From assembly GCA_946902875.1 (NCBI GenBank), contig OX336355.1, positions 11,334,847-11,398,846 on the forward strand: a stretch of DNA of 64,000 nt, written 5' to 3'. A program made the translations under genes and the position numbers. Source of the DNA: Nematopogon swammerdamellus (Eukaryota; Arthropoda; Insecta; Lepidoptera; Adelidae). The notes under the pieces are model-generated. The model was not told the DNA's origin and searched no databases. It saw only the letters and a program-made list of their open reading frames with translations. Below are positions 52,935-62,285 of this stretch, one piece after another; positions within the stretch are counted from its first letter, which is position 1; each line of letters begins with the position of its first letter.

Positions 52935-53085
52935 CTACGACCGGATTGATACTACCGCACTGAATGAAAGATCGTTAGTTCGCGTTTTCCCTTGAGTTCA
53001 GTGTATCCGACATGACCAAAGGGAAGCACTGGCATGGCATTTATTTCACCAAGGTGTTGTAAGCCAATTAAATCAGCGTGAGCTC
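52935..53085 (+). repeat. family B SINE, degenerate 3' part
   Basis: GACCGGATTGATACTACCGC, GAGTTCAGTGTATCCGACAT and GGGAAGCACTGGCATGGCAT. Confidence 0.6.
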
Positions 53086-53624
53086 GTGGTTTAAAAAATT
53101 GCTACTTTTGATATTGTTGCATACTTAGTTGTTTTCGGGTCGTTTTCATTTTTTTTAAGTCTCTGCTTCATGGTCAACGTGTCAAAAATACTTTGTTTCC
53201 TTTGAATCGCTACCGACACCTCCTCGGTATAATGGGTCAAGTTTCGGTAAATTGGGGCCCAAGATAATGGCCGTTGCCCATTTGCTTGCACTTGGACACG
53301 TGATAGTTTCCTGGTGGTAATTGGTCACGGATGCGATCGGCTACTTTGCAAGTTTAAAATGTTTTGTGTCTGTTTTGAATAGTAAATACGAGCACCGAAA
53401 TATTATGTTCCCAAAATTATAATGTTTGTTTAGTTTAGGAGCCAAGAGCTCCGAGTCAGACAGATATATAGACAGACTGTCGGACGGACGAACGGATGGG
53501 CGGACAGATGGACGAACAGATAATACATTGTATTGACACTAATATTGTTCCTCGTTTTACTACGAAACCTTAAACGTTATGTACAATGTTGACTTTAGTA
53601 AATACTAAAATTAGTACACGGGAC
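53086..53624. other. no gene recognised
   Basis: A GGACGGACGAACGGATGGGC run near 53480-53520 suggests an eroded repeat. Confidence 0.35.
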
Positions 53625-53712
53625 TTTGTACCGTGTGGGGTCGGTACTTAAAAAGAATAGCCCCGCTGCATCTCTCCCCGTCGCATGTCGTAAAAGTCGA
53701 CTAAGGGATAAG
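53625..53712 (+). repeat. family A head directly before a full B SINE
   Basis: GTACCGTGTGGGGTCGGTAC to GTCGACTAAGGGATAAG. The next base pairs begin a complete family B SINE. Confidence 0.7.
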
Positions 53713-53719
53713 AAAATTC

Positions 53720-54101
53720 GTCAGCCTCGGTAGCTCAGTGGCGCGGTTGGTTAGTCAACTGTTATTAAGCAACGCTGAGCGCGGTCAGTGATTGGATGGG
53801 TGACCGCTCGACCGTTGGAGGCTGACCGTGGTTCGGATTCCACGTTAAACTGTAGGTCCCTTCCCTTCTTACCTTACTAGGTGGTAGGGTTTATCCCGGC
53901 CGGGTTGGTACCACCGCACTGAACGAAACGTCGGTCGAAACGGCTATGTAAATAGTTCGTGTTTTCCGTCCAGTTTAGTGTAGCCGACATGAAATGAAGG
54001 GAAGCACTGACATGGCACCTAGTTCACCCTGTGTTATGGGCTGACATCACGGATGTTGTAGGTGATGTAGCCAACCGTGTCAGGTTCCATAAAAAAAAAA
54101 A
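53720..54101 (+). repeat. family B SINE, complete reference copy
   Basis: This 382-bp copy shows all parts in order. GTCAGCCTCGGTAGCTCAGT (53720) has a tRNA-type A box, TAGCTCAGTGG. 53763-53806 is 5S-like: TTAAGCAACGCTGAGCGCGG and TGATTGGATGGGTGACCGC correspond to the A, intermediate and C boxes of the 5S rRNA internal promoter. GTGGTTCGGATTCCACG (53848) is a B-box-like element. Then come the shared body (TGTAGGTCCCTTCCCTTCTT ... GGTTGGTACCACCGCACTGA), the tail (TCCGTCCAGTTTAGTGTAGC ... CATCACGGATGTTGTAGGTG) and poly(A) at 54091. It would be transcribed by RNA polymerase III and mobilised by a LINE. Confidence 0.85.
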
Positions 54102-54264
54102 CATGTTTAACTACGGTGAAAGAAAACACAATGAGAATAATTTCTTTCTAAAGCTCGATGTACATTATTTACTTCCGGGTACTGTAGGTACCGTGCGTGG
54201 TCGGGTATTTGATAAGTTGGCTCACTGCATTATTTATTGTGAAGGTAAAAATAAAAGCTTTTCA

Positions 54265-54535
54265 TTTCATTTCATCTCTCCCCGTGCATGTCGTGAAAGG
54301 TTACTTATACGGTTTTGCTTTTCGGACAAGGTGCCTCGCTAAAGGGCGACACGTCGGCCACCTCTCACCTTAGCACGGTTCTTCCACAATCATGCACTAC
54401 TGTGGTCGTGCCTTGTTTTTTCCCAATATTTTGCTAAACGTTGTATTCGGTGTTGTGCTGTAATTCATCAGAGTTCTTGCGCAGAATACCGATTACTTTG
54501 CTTACTCCGATTGTCGGGATATAGCGTGACGGTTG
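54265..54535 (+). repeat. family A element, degenerate
   Basis: ATCTCTCCCCGTGCATGTCG, CACCTCTCACCTTAGCACGG, TTGTGCTGTAATTCATCAG and ATTGTCGGGATATAGCGTG; the head start is replaced by a (ATTTC)n tract. Confidence 0.65.
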
Positions 54536-54589
54536 CGTATGCAAAGATCTCGCCCGCCGTCCCCTTTCCACCTCCGCACCACGCGCAGG

Positions 54590-54845
54590 GATTGAACCCG
54601 TACACGCTAGACTTACCGCGGATGCTTACAGATCGGTTCTGCAGATCTTTCCTCCACAGAACTGGTAAATTTTGCCCACTTATTTCTCCCCAAGTACAGT
54701 CTTGGTTCGTTCAAGAGGGGCGTGAATAGGCACCTGTCAGGCCGGCATTGCGTTCGCAATCCCCGTATGCGACCGAATGTCCATGGGCGTCGTTAGACAC
54801 AATATTGGTGGTTCGGCAACACATGTTGCGCTTTTTATAAAAAAA
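54590..54845 (+). mobile_element. LINE 3' end, family F
   Basis: The plus strand encodes LDLPRMLTDRFCRSFLHRTG, then a shifted SPQVQSWF region. GGCACCTGTCAGGCCGGC and CGAATGTCCATGGGCGTCGT lead to a short A run. It matches 44801-45090. Confidence 0.7.
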
Positions 54846-54879
54846 GCATTGCTGGTTTCAGAAAGCTATTATTTGTTTT

Positions 54880-55128
54880 TTTTTTTATGAAAACCAGCAT
54901 GGGTGGCTGTGCCAAGAGACCAATGGTGCAGTCGACAGAGCCAAAATCACCTCTCCTCGCGAAACCACGCTCAGTTAGGTGCCATGCCAGCAGATTTGCG
55001 GACTGTTGCTAGGCTGTCTAGCCCGTTAATACGACGCTTGAAGACACCCAGGTTAAAGGATTCAGGAAATACACTCGCCGGAAGACAGTTCCATACTCTA
55101 GCGGTGCGACAAAGAAACGATTTAGAAT
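54880..55128 (-). mobile_element. LINE 3' end, family D, in the 3' region of the Mic10 gene
   Basis: Poly(T), AAACCAGCATGGGTGGCTGT, GAAACCACGCTCAGTTAGGT and ACACTCGCCGGAAGACAGTT. It ends at AAACGATTTAGA, only about 7 bp below the Mic10 stop codon, so the gene's 3' UTR must run into this insertion. Confidence 0.78.
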
Positions 55129-55134
55129 TGAAAC

Positions 55135-58110
55135 TTACTTGAGCGTTTTACAGTCGATTGGCGGTTGATGCTCGTGGAGGTACTGGTTGAGGCTATTCTC
55201 GCAGTTGCCGTATGCCATGCCGAAGCCGGCGCCGCCCCCGAGAAGGCCCGGCCACTTCTTGTTCTTCAGGAAAAATCCGCCCAGCATCATCCCGATTAAT
55301 CCTCCGACGCCTGTGGAGATCCGCCATTGTTAGTTGGAGACAAGGTATAAATACACATTAAGACGAGACGGAAGTTAACTTTCTCTATACAGGGTGTTGT
55401 AACGGCCAGTACATTAATTTCGCCAGCGCAATCCTCATGTTTTTCCGAGACAAAAAAGCAAACAAAGTTTTTCTCTAAAGTGTCTAGTTTTCGAGATATT
55501 AATTCTTGAATTTAATATTTTCGACAAGTGTAATTTGACGCGCGCAGGGGGAGGGTGCTGGCGCGGGAACGGTAGGGGTCGAAAACTTACGGCCCGCCTC
55601 CGCCGCGCATCTCTTCTCTCCGCGCACTCGTCGCTGCTCGCTCATTCACCGCGAGCATTTCATTCCCACATTCGTGCGGAACATTAGATCCTTTTACACT
55701 AAATAAATCAATTAGTTTGTATGAAAACTGTAACTTTTTATTTAAAGGTAATTCAGAAAAAAATTATTTGACTTTTTTGTTACTCTTGATCCCAATAATC
55801 ATTTCCTAAATTAAATGTACTCGCCGTTTTTACACCCTGTATAAATTCGTGTTTTTTTTTTATTTTATTTTTTTATGGAAACTGACACGGTTGGCTACAT
55901 CACCTATAACATGCTTGATGTCAGCCCATAACACCGGGTGACTTGGTGCCACGGCAGTGCTTGCCTTCGGTCGTGCCGGCTACGCTGAACTGGACGGAAA
56001 ACACAAACTATTTACCGCCGTTTCGACCGACCTTTCGTTCAGTGCAGTGATATCAATCCGGGCGGGCTAAACCCTACCTAGTAATATAAGAAGGGAGTCG
56101 TATCCCTTAGTCGCCTTTTACGACATACACGGGAGAGATGCAGTGGGGCTATTCTTTTAAAGTACTGGCCCCACACGGTTCGGCATTTATGTTTTCTAGC
56201 CCCCTAAACTTTATCAGATTTTTACAATTTTTCTTTTCTTGTCTTAAGGACAATCCAATCTAGATTCCTGTCATTGTTTTGTTTAGATTAAATATACCTA
56301 CAACACCGGAGCTAAAAAAAATTTATTCGATGGAAAAAAAAATATTTTTTCATTTTTTTATATCATGAAGTTCATTAACCATCACTTTACATAGATATAC
56401 AAGAAAAGCGGTAGATACGTTGTCTACACGACATTCGATGTTTACAAATGGCACGATCCAATACAATTGAGCGATCAAGTATATATTCAGGCGGCGAATT
56501 TGCCCTGGTCTTAAAAAAAGCCACTTGCAGAGCTCAAACAGCATATCTACCTATTTTAAACAAATAATATTTCTGTTGAGTGAGGTAGAATATAAGTATC
56601 AACAAGTCCAACATATCTTATTGTTATTCTGCGTGAGATCCAAATCATGAAGCAATCGTAAGATTCCTGACGCACTAACTCATAACAAGAAATTGAAATA
56701 AACGGATCTGGGGACTATGCTTACGCCTCCAACATTAACTAGAGCGACGCTTGTGTAAGTGAAGGATGTACATATTGAACCCACGTTTGTCACACAATAG
56801 CAAGAAAAAAATTACTCATCTATCGTCCGCCCACTGGCAAACAGGGTGAGCTCGATGACACAACTCATAGCCCTGACCCGAAGAAAGGAATACGCAGAAA
56901 CTACATTCCTAAATTCCGACATTTTATCTTGTTACCAACAATTGGTCGGCATGCACTCAATTTGCTTTGCATTGCAGAAAATACGTGAGCAAGCAAGTGA
57001 AGTGCATAGACATTCATACTCGTAGTAAGTTCTTTTTAAAGTGGCGGGTGGCCGAGTGATTTGGGCATCAGCTACTCACGCGAGAGGTCCGAGGTTCGAA
57101 TCCGGTCGGCGTGTACCAATGAGCTTTTCTGACGAATAAATGTACGTGCATACCTACACCTGCTGCTTCACCGTTCGGAACCGGTGTAAAACTGTAGGTC
57201 CCTTCCCTTACCCCTTACTAGATGGTAGGCTCAAATTGTAGCCGACTGGGTTGGTACCACCGTACTGGATGTAAGATGGCCGCATAGCAGCCTCGGCTGT
57301 GTTCTCCTCTAGTCCAGTATTAGCCAGCAATGCAGGGAAGTCTCCGGTATGGCACCTACCTTCTCGGAGGTGATTGGCTGGTCGGAGCATGCGCTTTCTC
57401 CTCTCTGATTCAGCCACCTATACCAGATTACATAGAAAAAGCCGGGTAATTGGTATTATGCTGGAATAACTTGGGTAAATTACAGCACAACACCGACCAG
57501 CACGTTTAGCAAAAAGTATAGATAACTATCAAGACGCAAATAAGGTAGGAAGACTTGCCTGCTGCGTGACTCGGTGACTCAGTGCAAGGTAACAGACGGC
57601 AAGCCTGTCGCCCTTTAGCACGCTATTTTTTTTAAGTTCCCGCCCCACAGGGTACTGTGGGAGAAATGAAATATATATACAAAATTTTGTAATTCTGTGT
57701 ACACTTTTCTTGCGCCTCCTTCTAACTAAAGGAATACATTAAATAGAGGAGTGAAGAATTCACAAATTCTGGCACACCGAATTGCTACCAGCCACCTAGC
57801 CACATACAAAATTGACTTAAATGACAATTGGTAACACTTTCGTTCGACAAACTGACACCCTAACCCCGCCTGTATTTATTTTTCCTCGAAGCACTTCTTA
57901 GACAAGTCGATGGACTTTCTAGGTATTTACTTCCGCGACGAGCTCTATGACGGCTCCACGAGAGCCCTGGCCTCAATCTCCAGTAGGCCGGAAGGCAGTT
58001 CGGAATGGCGAGTGACTCACCTGCTTTAGCCGCGAAGTCGACGAAGCAAGCAGCGTATCTCTGCTCGAAATCCCGCTCGTCGGTCATGTTGACCAGGAAG
58101 AAAATGGCGC
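55135..58110 (-). CDS. MICOS10: MICOS complex subunit Mic10, two coding exons
   Basis: Mic10 is a small inner-mitochondrial-membrane protein that oligomerises and bends the membrane at crista junctions. Exon 1 codes 58087-58021 (ATG at 58087; MTDERDFEQRYAACFVDFAA, then KA) and ends CAG/GTGAGT. Exon 2 codes 55310-55135 after CTCCACAG. Joined in phase 1 they give 80 residues, against 78 in human. The glycine-rich first membrane segment is about 23-37 (G23, G25, G26, G29, G33, G34). A basic turn with the conserved KKWP follows (40-43). The second segment is GLLGGGAGFGMAYGNC (44-59), matching the family's GxGxGMAYxNC pattern. The intron (55311-58020) is 2.7 kb and full of mobile elements. TTTTCTAG just upstream of the ATG (58111-58118) looks like a splice acceptor, so a further 5' exon to the right is likely. 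The stop TAA overlaps a donor-like GTAAGT, so another C-terminus by splicing is possible but less likely. Confidence 0.9.
55390..55839. mobile_element. MITE with CAGGGTGT ends and CpG-rich core, in Mic10 intron
   Basis: The ends CAGGGTGTTGTAACGG and (complement) CAGGGTGTAAAAACGG are inverted. TA lies on each side (55388-55389, 55840-55841), and the flanks together rebuild element G, which confirms the boundaries. The core 55545-55680 is unusually CpG-rich (GACGCGCGCAGGGGGAGGGT, CCCGCCTCCGCCGCGCATCT) for an AT-rich genome. Confidence 0.75.
55852..56180 (-). repeat. composite SINE (A head, B body), in Mic10 intron
   Basis: On the minus strand: ACCGTGTGGGGCCAGTACTT, GGCGACTAAGGGATACGACT, CCCTTCTTATATTACTAGGT, then the B body and tail to poly(A) (T run at 55852). 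It has the same junction as the copy at 48089. Because the flanks are element G sequence, this is a single inserted unit and not two neighbours. Confidence 0.8.
56546..57040. other. Mic10 intron, unassigned part
   Basis: Contains the short dispersed repeat L (56905-56965, ACAATTGGTCGGCATGCACT). Nothing else was recognised. Confidence 0.4.
57041..57440 (+). repeat. family C SINE, full length, in Mic10 intron
   Basis: GTGGCGGGTGGCCGAGTGAT (A box TGGCCGAGTG) and CCGAGGTTCGAATCCGGTCG (B box) form a tRNA(Ser/Leu)-like head. The shared body follows (CTGTAGGTCCCTTCCCTTAC), then the C tail to CCAGATTACATAGAAAAA. Confidence 0.82.
57442..57655 (-). repeat. family A element, degenerate
   Basis: GGGTAATTGGTATTATGCTG, TACAGCACAACACCGACCAG, GTCGCCCTTTAGCACGCTAT and CGCCCCACAGGGTAC. 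Confidence 0.65.
57656..58020. other. Mic10 intron, 5' part
   Basis: Intron sequence next to exon 1. The open frame continuing past the donor is intronic read-through. Confidence 0.6.
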
Positions 58111-58118
58111 TAGAAAAT

Positions 58119-59249
58119 AAAGAAAGAAAGGATTGTTAGAATGAAGTGGGAATAGAAAAAAGGATTGAAGGAAGGGGGATAATGTATTATAGAAAATATT
58201 ACACTTCGAGACAATTTAGTAACTGACATTGACGTCCACCAATATTTTTTTTTTGTTATTTTTTTTTGGTTGCTTTTATCCCTTTCCCTTTTTTGAGATA
58301 GACAAAGGTAATATACCATGCAGCCTTGTCTGTTATCATAATTGTTTTTTTTTTATTCTATATGTCTACTGTTATTTTTGTTTTTTTTTTATCATTACGG
58401 AAAGGCGAGGGTTGTTTGAGCGTACAGCGAAGTATTTTGTTTGTCGTTTTGTTCATTTTTATTTGTTGCCGTTTTTTTTTTTTCATTTAAGTTAGATACT
58501 CAGTCAGGTCTTGATTCGCTGACTCCAAAATTTTGTTCAAATACGTATGGTCTTATGCCATGTCTGCTTTCGTTTACGGTGAAATCCTCTTCAGTAAATA
58601 AAAACAAATACATCACATTCAAGTTGTCATAAATCGGAGTTCAGATGTTCCATCAATAATTTGCTGACATATTCTTTTGCATCAATTATTGATATATCTT
58701 TGGTAAAAAATATCCTAACGTCGAATTCAAACTCAAGAAAATATAAAATACAGGCCGGACCTAGCGTAACGGTAGTGCTACCGGGGTTGTTGCACTCACT
58801 GAAGACAAGCTGACAGCAGAAGACAATTAGAAGATGGCACGTTTGTTTAGGTTTTCCGTGTCCCTAGCACGAGTACATCATGTTGGTGTGTAGCTCCTTT
58901 AAGAAGATCGAATAGCAAAGCAATATTTTTATTCCGTATGGCAAGTGGCCCCCAATTTGAAAAATATTATTAAAATTTCGTTCCGGCTTCACTTGCGAAT
59001 AAACGGATTTAGAAGCAAGTGAAATTGGTTGGTACAAATCAAAGATATAACGGATTGTAATTGTATGTGTGTTCTTTAAAATTGTATTGTTTGTTCTTTG
59101 ATTTGTTTTAAATGTTTTTATTTTTTGTTTTCTAAACAAGTTACGCGTGTTTATAATTAATAAAAATTTTAGCTTGCTTATTATTTTCATTTGGTCATGT
59201 TTTGTTTATCGTTTAAGCACAGATAGTTCAATCCATGTTACATCTATAA
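58119..59249. other. upstream of Mic10 coding start; no exon fixed
   Basis: T-rich on the plus strand near 58245-58480. If the splice acceptor at 58111 is used, the non-coding first exon and promoter of Mic10 should lie in or beyond this stretch. The block 58750-58860 is GC-richer and its minus strand carries a TCA/GTGAGT donor-like site, but this is only a candidate. Confidence 0.3.
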
Positions 59250-59653
59250 GCGGCGGGTGGCCGAGTGGTTTGAGCATCAGCTTCTCATGCGGGAGGTCCG
59301 TGGTTCGAATCCGGTCGGCGTGTACCAATGAGTTTTTTCTGACGAAAAAATTTACGTGCATACCTACACCTGCTGCTTCACCGTTCGGAACCGGTGTAAA
59401 ACTGTAGGTCCCTTCCCTTGCCCCTTACCAGGTGGTAGGCTCAAATTGTAGCCGACTGGGTTGGTACCACCGTACTGGATGTAAGATGGCCACATAGCAA
59501 CCTCGGTTGTGTTCTCCTCTAGTCCAGTATAGCCAACAATCCAGGGAGGTCTCCGGTATGGCACCTACCTTCTCGGAGGTGATATTGGCTAGTCAGAGCA
59601 TGTGCTTTGGCCCCTCTGACTCAGCCACCCATACCGGATTACATAAAAAAAAA
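59250..59653 (+). repeat. family C SINE, complete reference copy
   Basis: GCGGCGGGTGGCCGAGTGGT begins a tRNA(Ser/Leu)-like head with A box TGGCCGAGTGG and B box GGTTCGAATCC 33 bp apart. The body then matches family B (AAACTGTAGGTCCCTTCCCT, ACCAGGTGGTAGG, GGGTTGGTACCACCGTACTG). The tail (CTCTAGTCCAGTATAGCCAA ... CATACCGGATTACATAAAAA) is a diverged version of the B tail. About 400 bp. Confidence 0.85.
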
Positions 59654-60354
59654 ATATATATATATACATTTTGTTTGTTTTGCTACCCTTATAAGTTTTC
59701 ATAAAAGTCAGGTTGACTGGCAGAGATTGCCTTAGGTAATAAGACCGCCTTTTGTAAAATCATTGTATAGGAAAGCGATAAAGCATATTTTATTCTATTC
59801 TATTTTAAGTTTTGTATTGTTCTATGTATTGTGTCTGGATAATCCTAATAAAAAATTATTATAGGTAGTTTGATTGAATGTCTTTGGTTTACATTAAAGA
59901 CATAGGTAACTAACATCCCGAAAAGGCACAATACTAACCAAAAAATATACAAATCTTTTGTGTTAATAACCAGATGTAATGTGGAAGTTACGGACTCGGG
60001 GATTTAGAAAATGTTGTAGTTATATATCATATTTTTTCAGCTTAAACTGTAACAGTTGTGTTACAAGTAACTTGAAATTATATCCGACTTGTTTACATGT
60101 AATGTATTATCGACTGGGTCAATAAATAAACTGAAACAAGCAATAACCATCAAACTATTACTATAAAAATCTAAAAGTTTACGCTAAAGGTTGACTGGAA
60201 TAAATAACTTGCAGTTATAAGTCCGCCCTTGCACACTCCTCCACTGTTTCTTGCTTATTTTCGTGTACTGCACTTCTTTCAATTGTGTGCAATAAAGAGT
60301 TTCTCTTCTATTCTAAATGCTATCTCTAAATTCTTAAAAGATTAAGATGCTCAC
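59654..60354. other. no gene; two LINE tails
   Basis: 59700-59815 (GATTGCCTTAGGTAATAAGA, CCGCCTTTTGTA, then TTCTATTCTATTTT) and 60238-60320 (GTGTGCAATAAAGAGTTTCT) look like 3' ends of LINEs with simple-repeat tails. Confidence 0.4.
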
Positions 60355-60766
60355 TTTTTTTTTTATGTAATCCGGTATGGGTGCCTGAGTCGGAGGGGCC
60401 AAAGCGCATGCTCCGACCAGCCAATATCACCTCCGAGAAGGTAGGTGCCATACCGGAGACTTCCCTGGATTGCTGGCTATACTTGGACTAGAGGAGAACA
60501 CAACCGACTCTGCTATGCGGCCATTTTACATCCAGTACGGTGGTACCAACCCAGTCGGCTACAATTTGAGCCTACCACCTAGTAAAGGGCAAGGGAAGGG
60601 ACCTACAATTTTACACCGCTTCCGAACGGTGAAGCAGCAGGTGTGTAGGTAGGTATACACGTAAATTTTTTCGTCAGAAAAAAGTCATTGGTACCCGCCG
60701 ACCGAATTCGAACCGAGGACCTCTCGCATGAGAAGCCGATGCCCAAACCACTCGGCCACCCGCCGC
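60355..60766 (-). repeat. family C SINE, full length
   Basis: T run, ATGTAATCCGGTATGGGTGC, body, then the head on the minus strand (GCGGCGGGTGGCCGAGTGGT; CGGTTCGAATTCGGTCGGCG). Confidence 0.85.
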
Positions 60767-60881
60767 TTTTACTGACTAGCGCCTTCTCCTCACCTAACCT
60801 TTGAGGAAATCTTAGTTCCGTTGGTTGCGCACACCGTCTGCGTAGGCGCGTGAGCTCTGACTTTCTCAAATGTATTCTTGG

Positions 60882-61665
60882 ACTTTAAGACGAGACGGAA
60901 GTTAACTTTCTCCATAAAAAATCGTCTTTCGGCATTTATTTTTTCTAGCCCCCTAAACTTTATCCGATTTTTGCAATTTTTTTTCTTGTCAGGGCAGTCC
61001 AATCTACGTTTCTGTCATTTTTAGGGTTCTGTATCCGGTACGGGACCCTAATACTAAGCCTACGCCGTCTGTCTGTCTGTCCGTCCGTCCGTCTGTACGA
61101 GGACTGTATCTCTTGAACCGTAATAGGTATCCCGTTGAAATGTTCACAGAATATGTGTTATTTATTATAGCCGATATAACAACAAATAATGAAAATAAGA
61201 AAAAGTTAAAAAACCACGGCGGTCCCATAGAAGAAACCAAAAAAGTGTATGCGCGCGCGCCATCTACCGAATAGAGTGTGAAGCATTTTAACTAATCATG
61301 GCATTTAACTAATATGAAGCATTTCATAACACGCCATAGATGGCGTGAGTGGCGCTGACCATGACATGGCGATAAGGAACCCTCGGTGCACGGGTTCGAC
61401 TCGTACTTGGCCGGTTTTTTTTTAGATGACCTACCTACAACACCGGAGCTAAAAAAAATATTTTGTATTTGTCATGAAGTTCATTTAAGCTTTATTGAGT
61501 CATCGCTTTAGATATAAAAAAAAAGTAGATTCGACTTTTCTTATTTATTTTACAACAACAAAAGAATTTAAAAAATCTGATAAGGTTTAGGGGGGTAAAA
61601 AACATAAATGCCGAAAGTCGATTTTGTATGGAGAAAGTTAACTTCCGTCTTGTCCTAAGTTTTGG
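60882..61665. mobile_element. foldback element G, copy 2, split by a family E repeat
   Basis: The left terminal repeat 60884-60990 (TAAGACGAGACGGAAGTTAA, CTTTCTCCATA, TTTCGGCATTTATT, CCCCCTAAACTTTATC) and the right one at about 61555-61665 are inverted over more than 100 bp. A family E unit (61019-61424) lies between them. Without it the element would be about 380 bp. Confidence 0.78.
61019..61424 (+). repeat. family E repeat, complete, inside element G
   Basis: TTTTAGGGTTCTGTATCCGG to GGGTTCGACTCGTACTTGGC and CGGTTTTTTTTT. It has a (TGTC/CGTC)n tract, TGTATCTCTTGAACCGTAAT and ATATAACAACAAATAATG. Its flanks are element G, which fixes the ends of family E at TTAGGGTTC and GGCCGG(T)n. Confidence 0.78.
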
Positions 61666-61786
61666 CGTTTCTTCTTGATTGTTAGTGTGAATGGGCGAAC
61701 AAATTTTATACTTATTACTAAATTACTATCCCCTTATACCAGTATAAAATTCATACGGTTTGTGTCGGCTATCTGTTTGTATTTTG

Positions 61787-62170
61787 TTTTTTTTTTTATG
61801 GAAACTGACACGGTTGGCTACATCACCTACAACATCCGTGATGTCAGCCCATAACACCGGGTGAACTAGGTGCCATGTCAGTGCTTCCCTTCGGTCGTGC
61901 CGGCTACACTGAACTGGGCGGAAAACACAAACTATTTACATAGCCGTTTCGACCGACGTTTCATTCAGTGCGGTGGTATCAACCCGGGCGGGTTGAACCC
62001 TACCACCTAGTAAGGTAAGAAGGGAAGGGACCTACAGTTTTACGTGGAATCCAGACCACGGTCAGCCTCCAACGGTCGAGCGGTCACCCATCCAAGCACT
62101 GACCGTGCCCAGAGTTGCTTAACAATCAATAGCAACAGTCGACTGTCTGCACCACTGAGCTATCCAGGCT
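61787..62170 (-). repeat. family B SINE, full length
   Basis: T run, ATGGAAACTGACACGGTTGG, tail, body and head to GAGCTATCCAGGCT. The 5S-like block reads AAGCAACTCTGGGCACGGTC and CAGTGCTTGGATGGGTGACC on the minus strand. Confidence 0.85.
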
Positions 62171-62192
62171 TTTTATGTGTCATTATGGGTAT

Positions 62193-62285
62193 GTGTTGTC
62201 ATCATCAGCCCGTATCGGACTGCTGGGCATAGGTCTCTCCCAAGGCATTGACATCCCGGTATTCCGCTCTTCTCGTCCGTAGAAC
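62193..62285 (+). repeat. RTE-like LINE tail fragment
   Basis: GTCATCATCAGCCCGTATCG and ACTGCTGGGCATAGGTCTCT are typical of a widespread lepidopteran LINE tail. Confidence 0.5.

Larger units (their letters stand above)
55354..56545 (+). mobile_element. foldback element G, copy 1, split by two later insertions
   Basis: The left piece 55359-55389 (TTAAGACGAGACGGAAGTTA, ACTTTCTCTA) and right piece from 56181 (CGGCATTTATGTTTTCTAGC, CCCCTAAACTTTATCAG ... ACAACACCGGAGCTAAAAAA) are continuous in the intact relative at 60882-61018. A MITE and a composite SINE separate them. The right terminal repeat seen in the other copy has been lost. Confidence 0.75.

Noticed and set aside
53760..53810. 5S rRNA gene
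   Set aside because: Only the internal promoter region (about 45 bp) resembles 5S. The flanks are SINE sequence and it recurs in every complete family B copy.
57860..58087. 75-codon frame starting at the Mic10 ATG as a complete small protein
   Set aside because: Similarity to Mic10 stops exactly at the GTGAGT donor; the remainder is intron.
59250..59325. tRNA-Ser or tRNA-Leu gene
   Set aside because: A and B boxes are present but no proper acceptor pairing or variable arm is seen. The sequence continues into a SINE body and poly(A).
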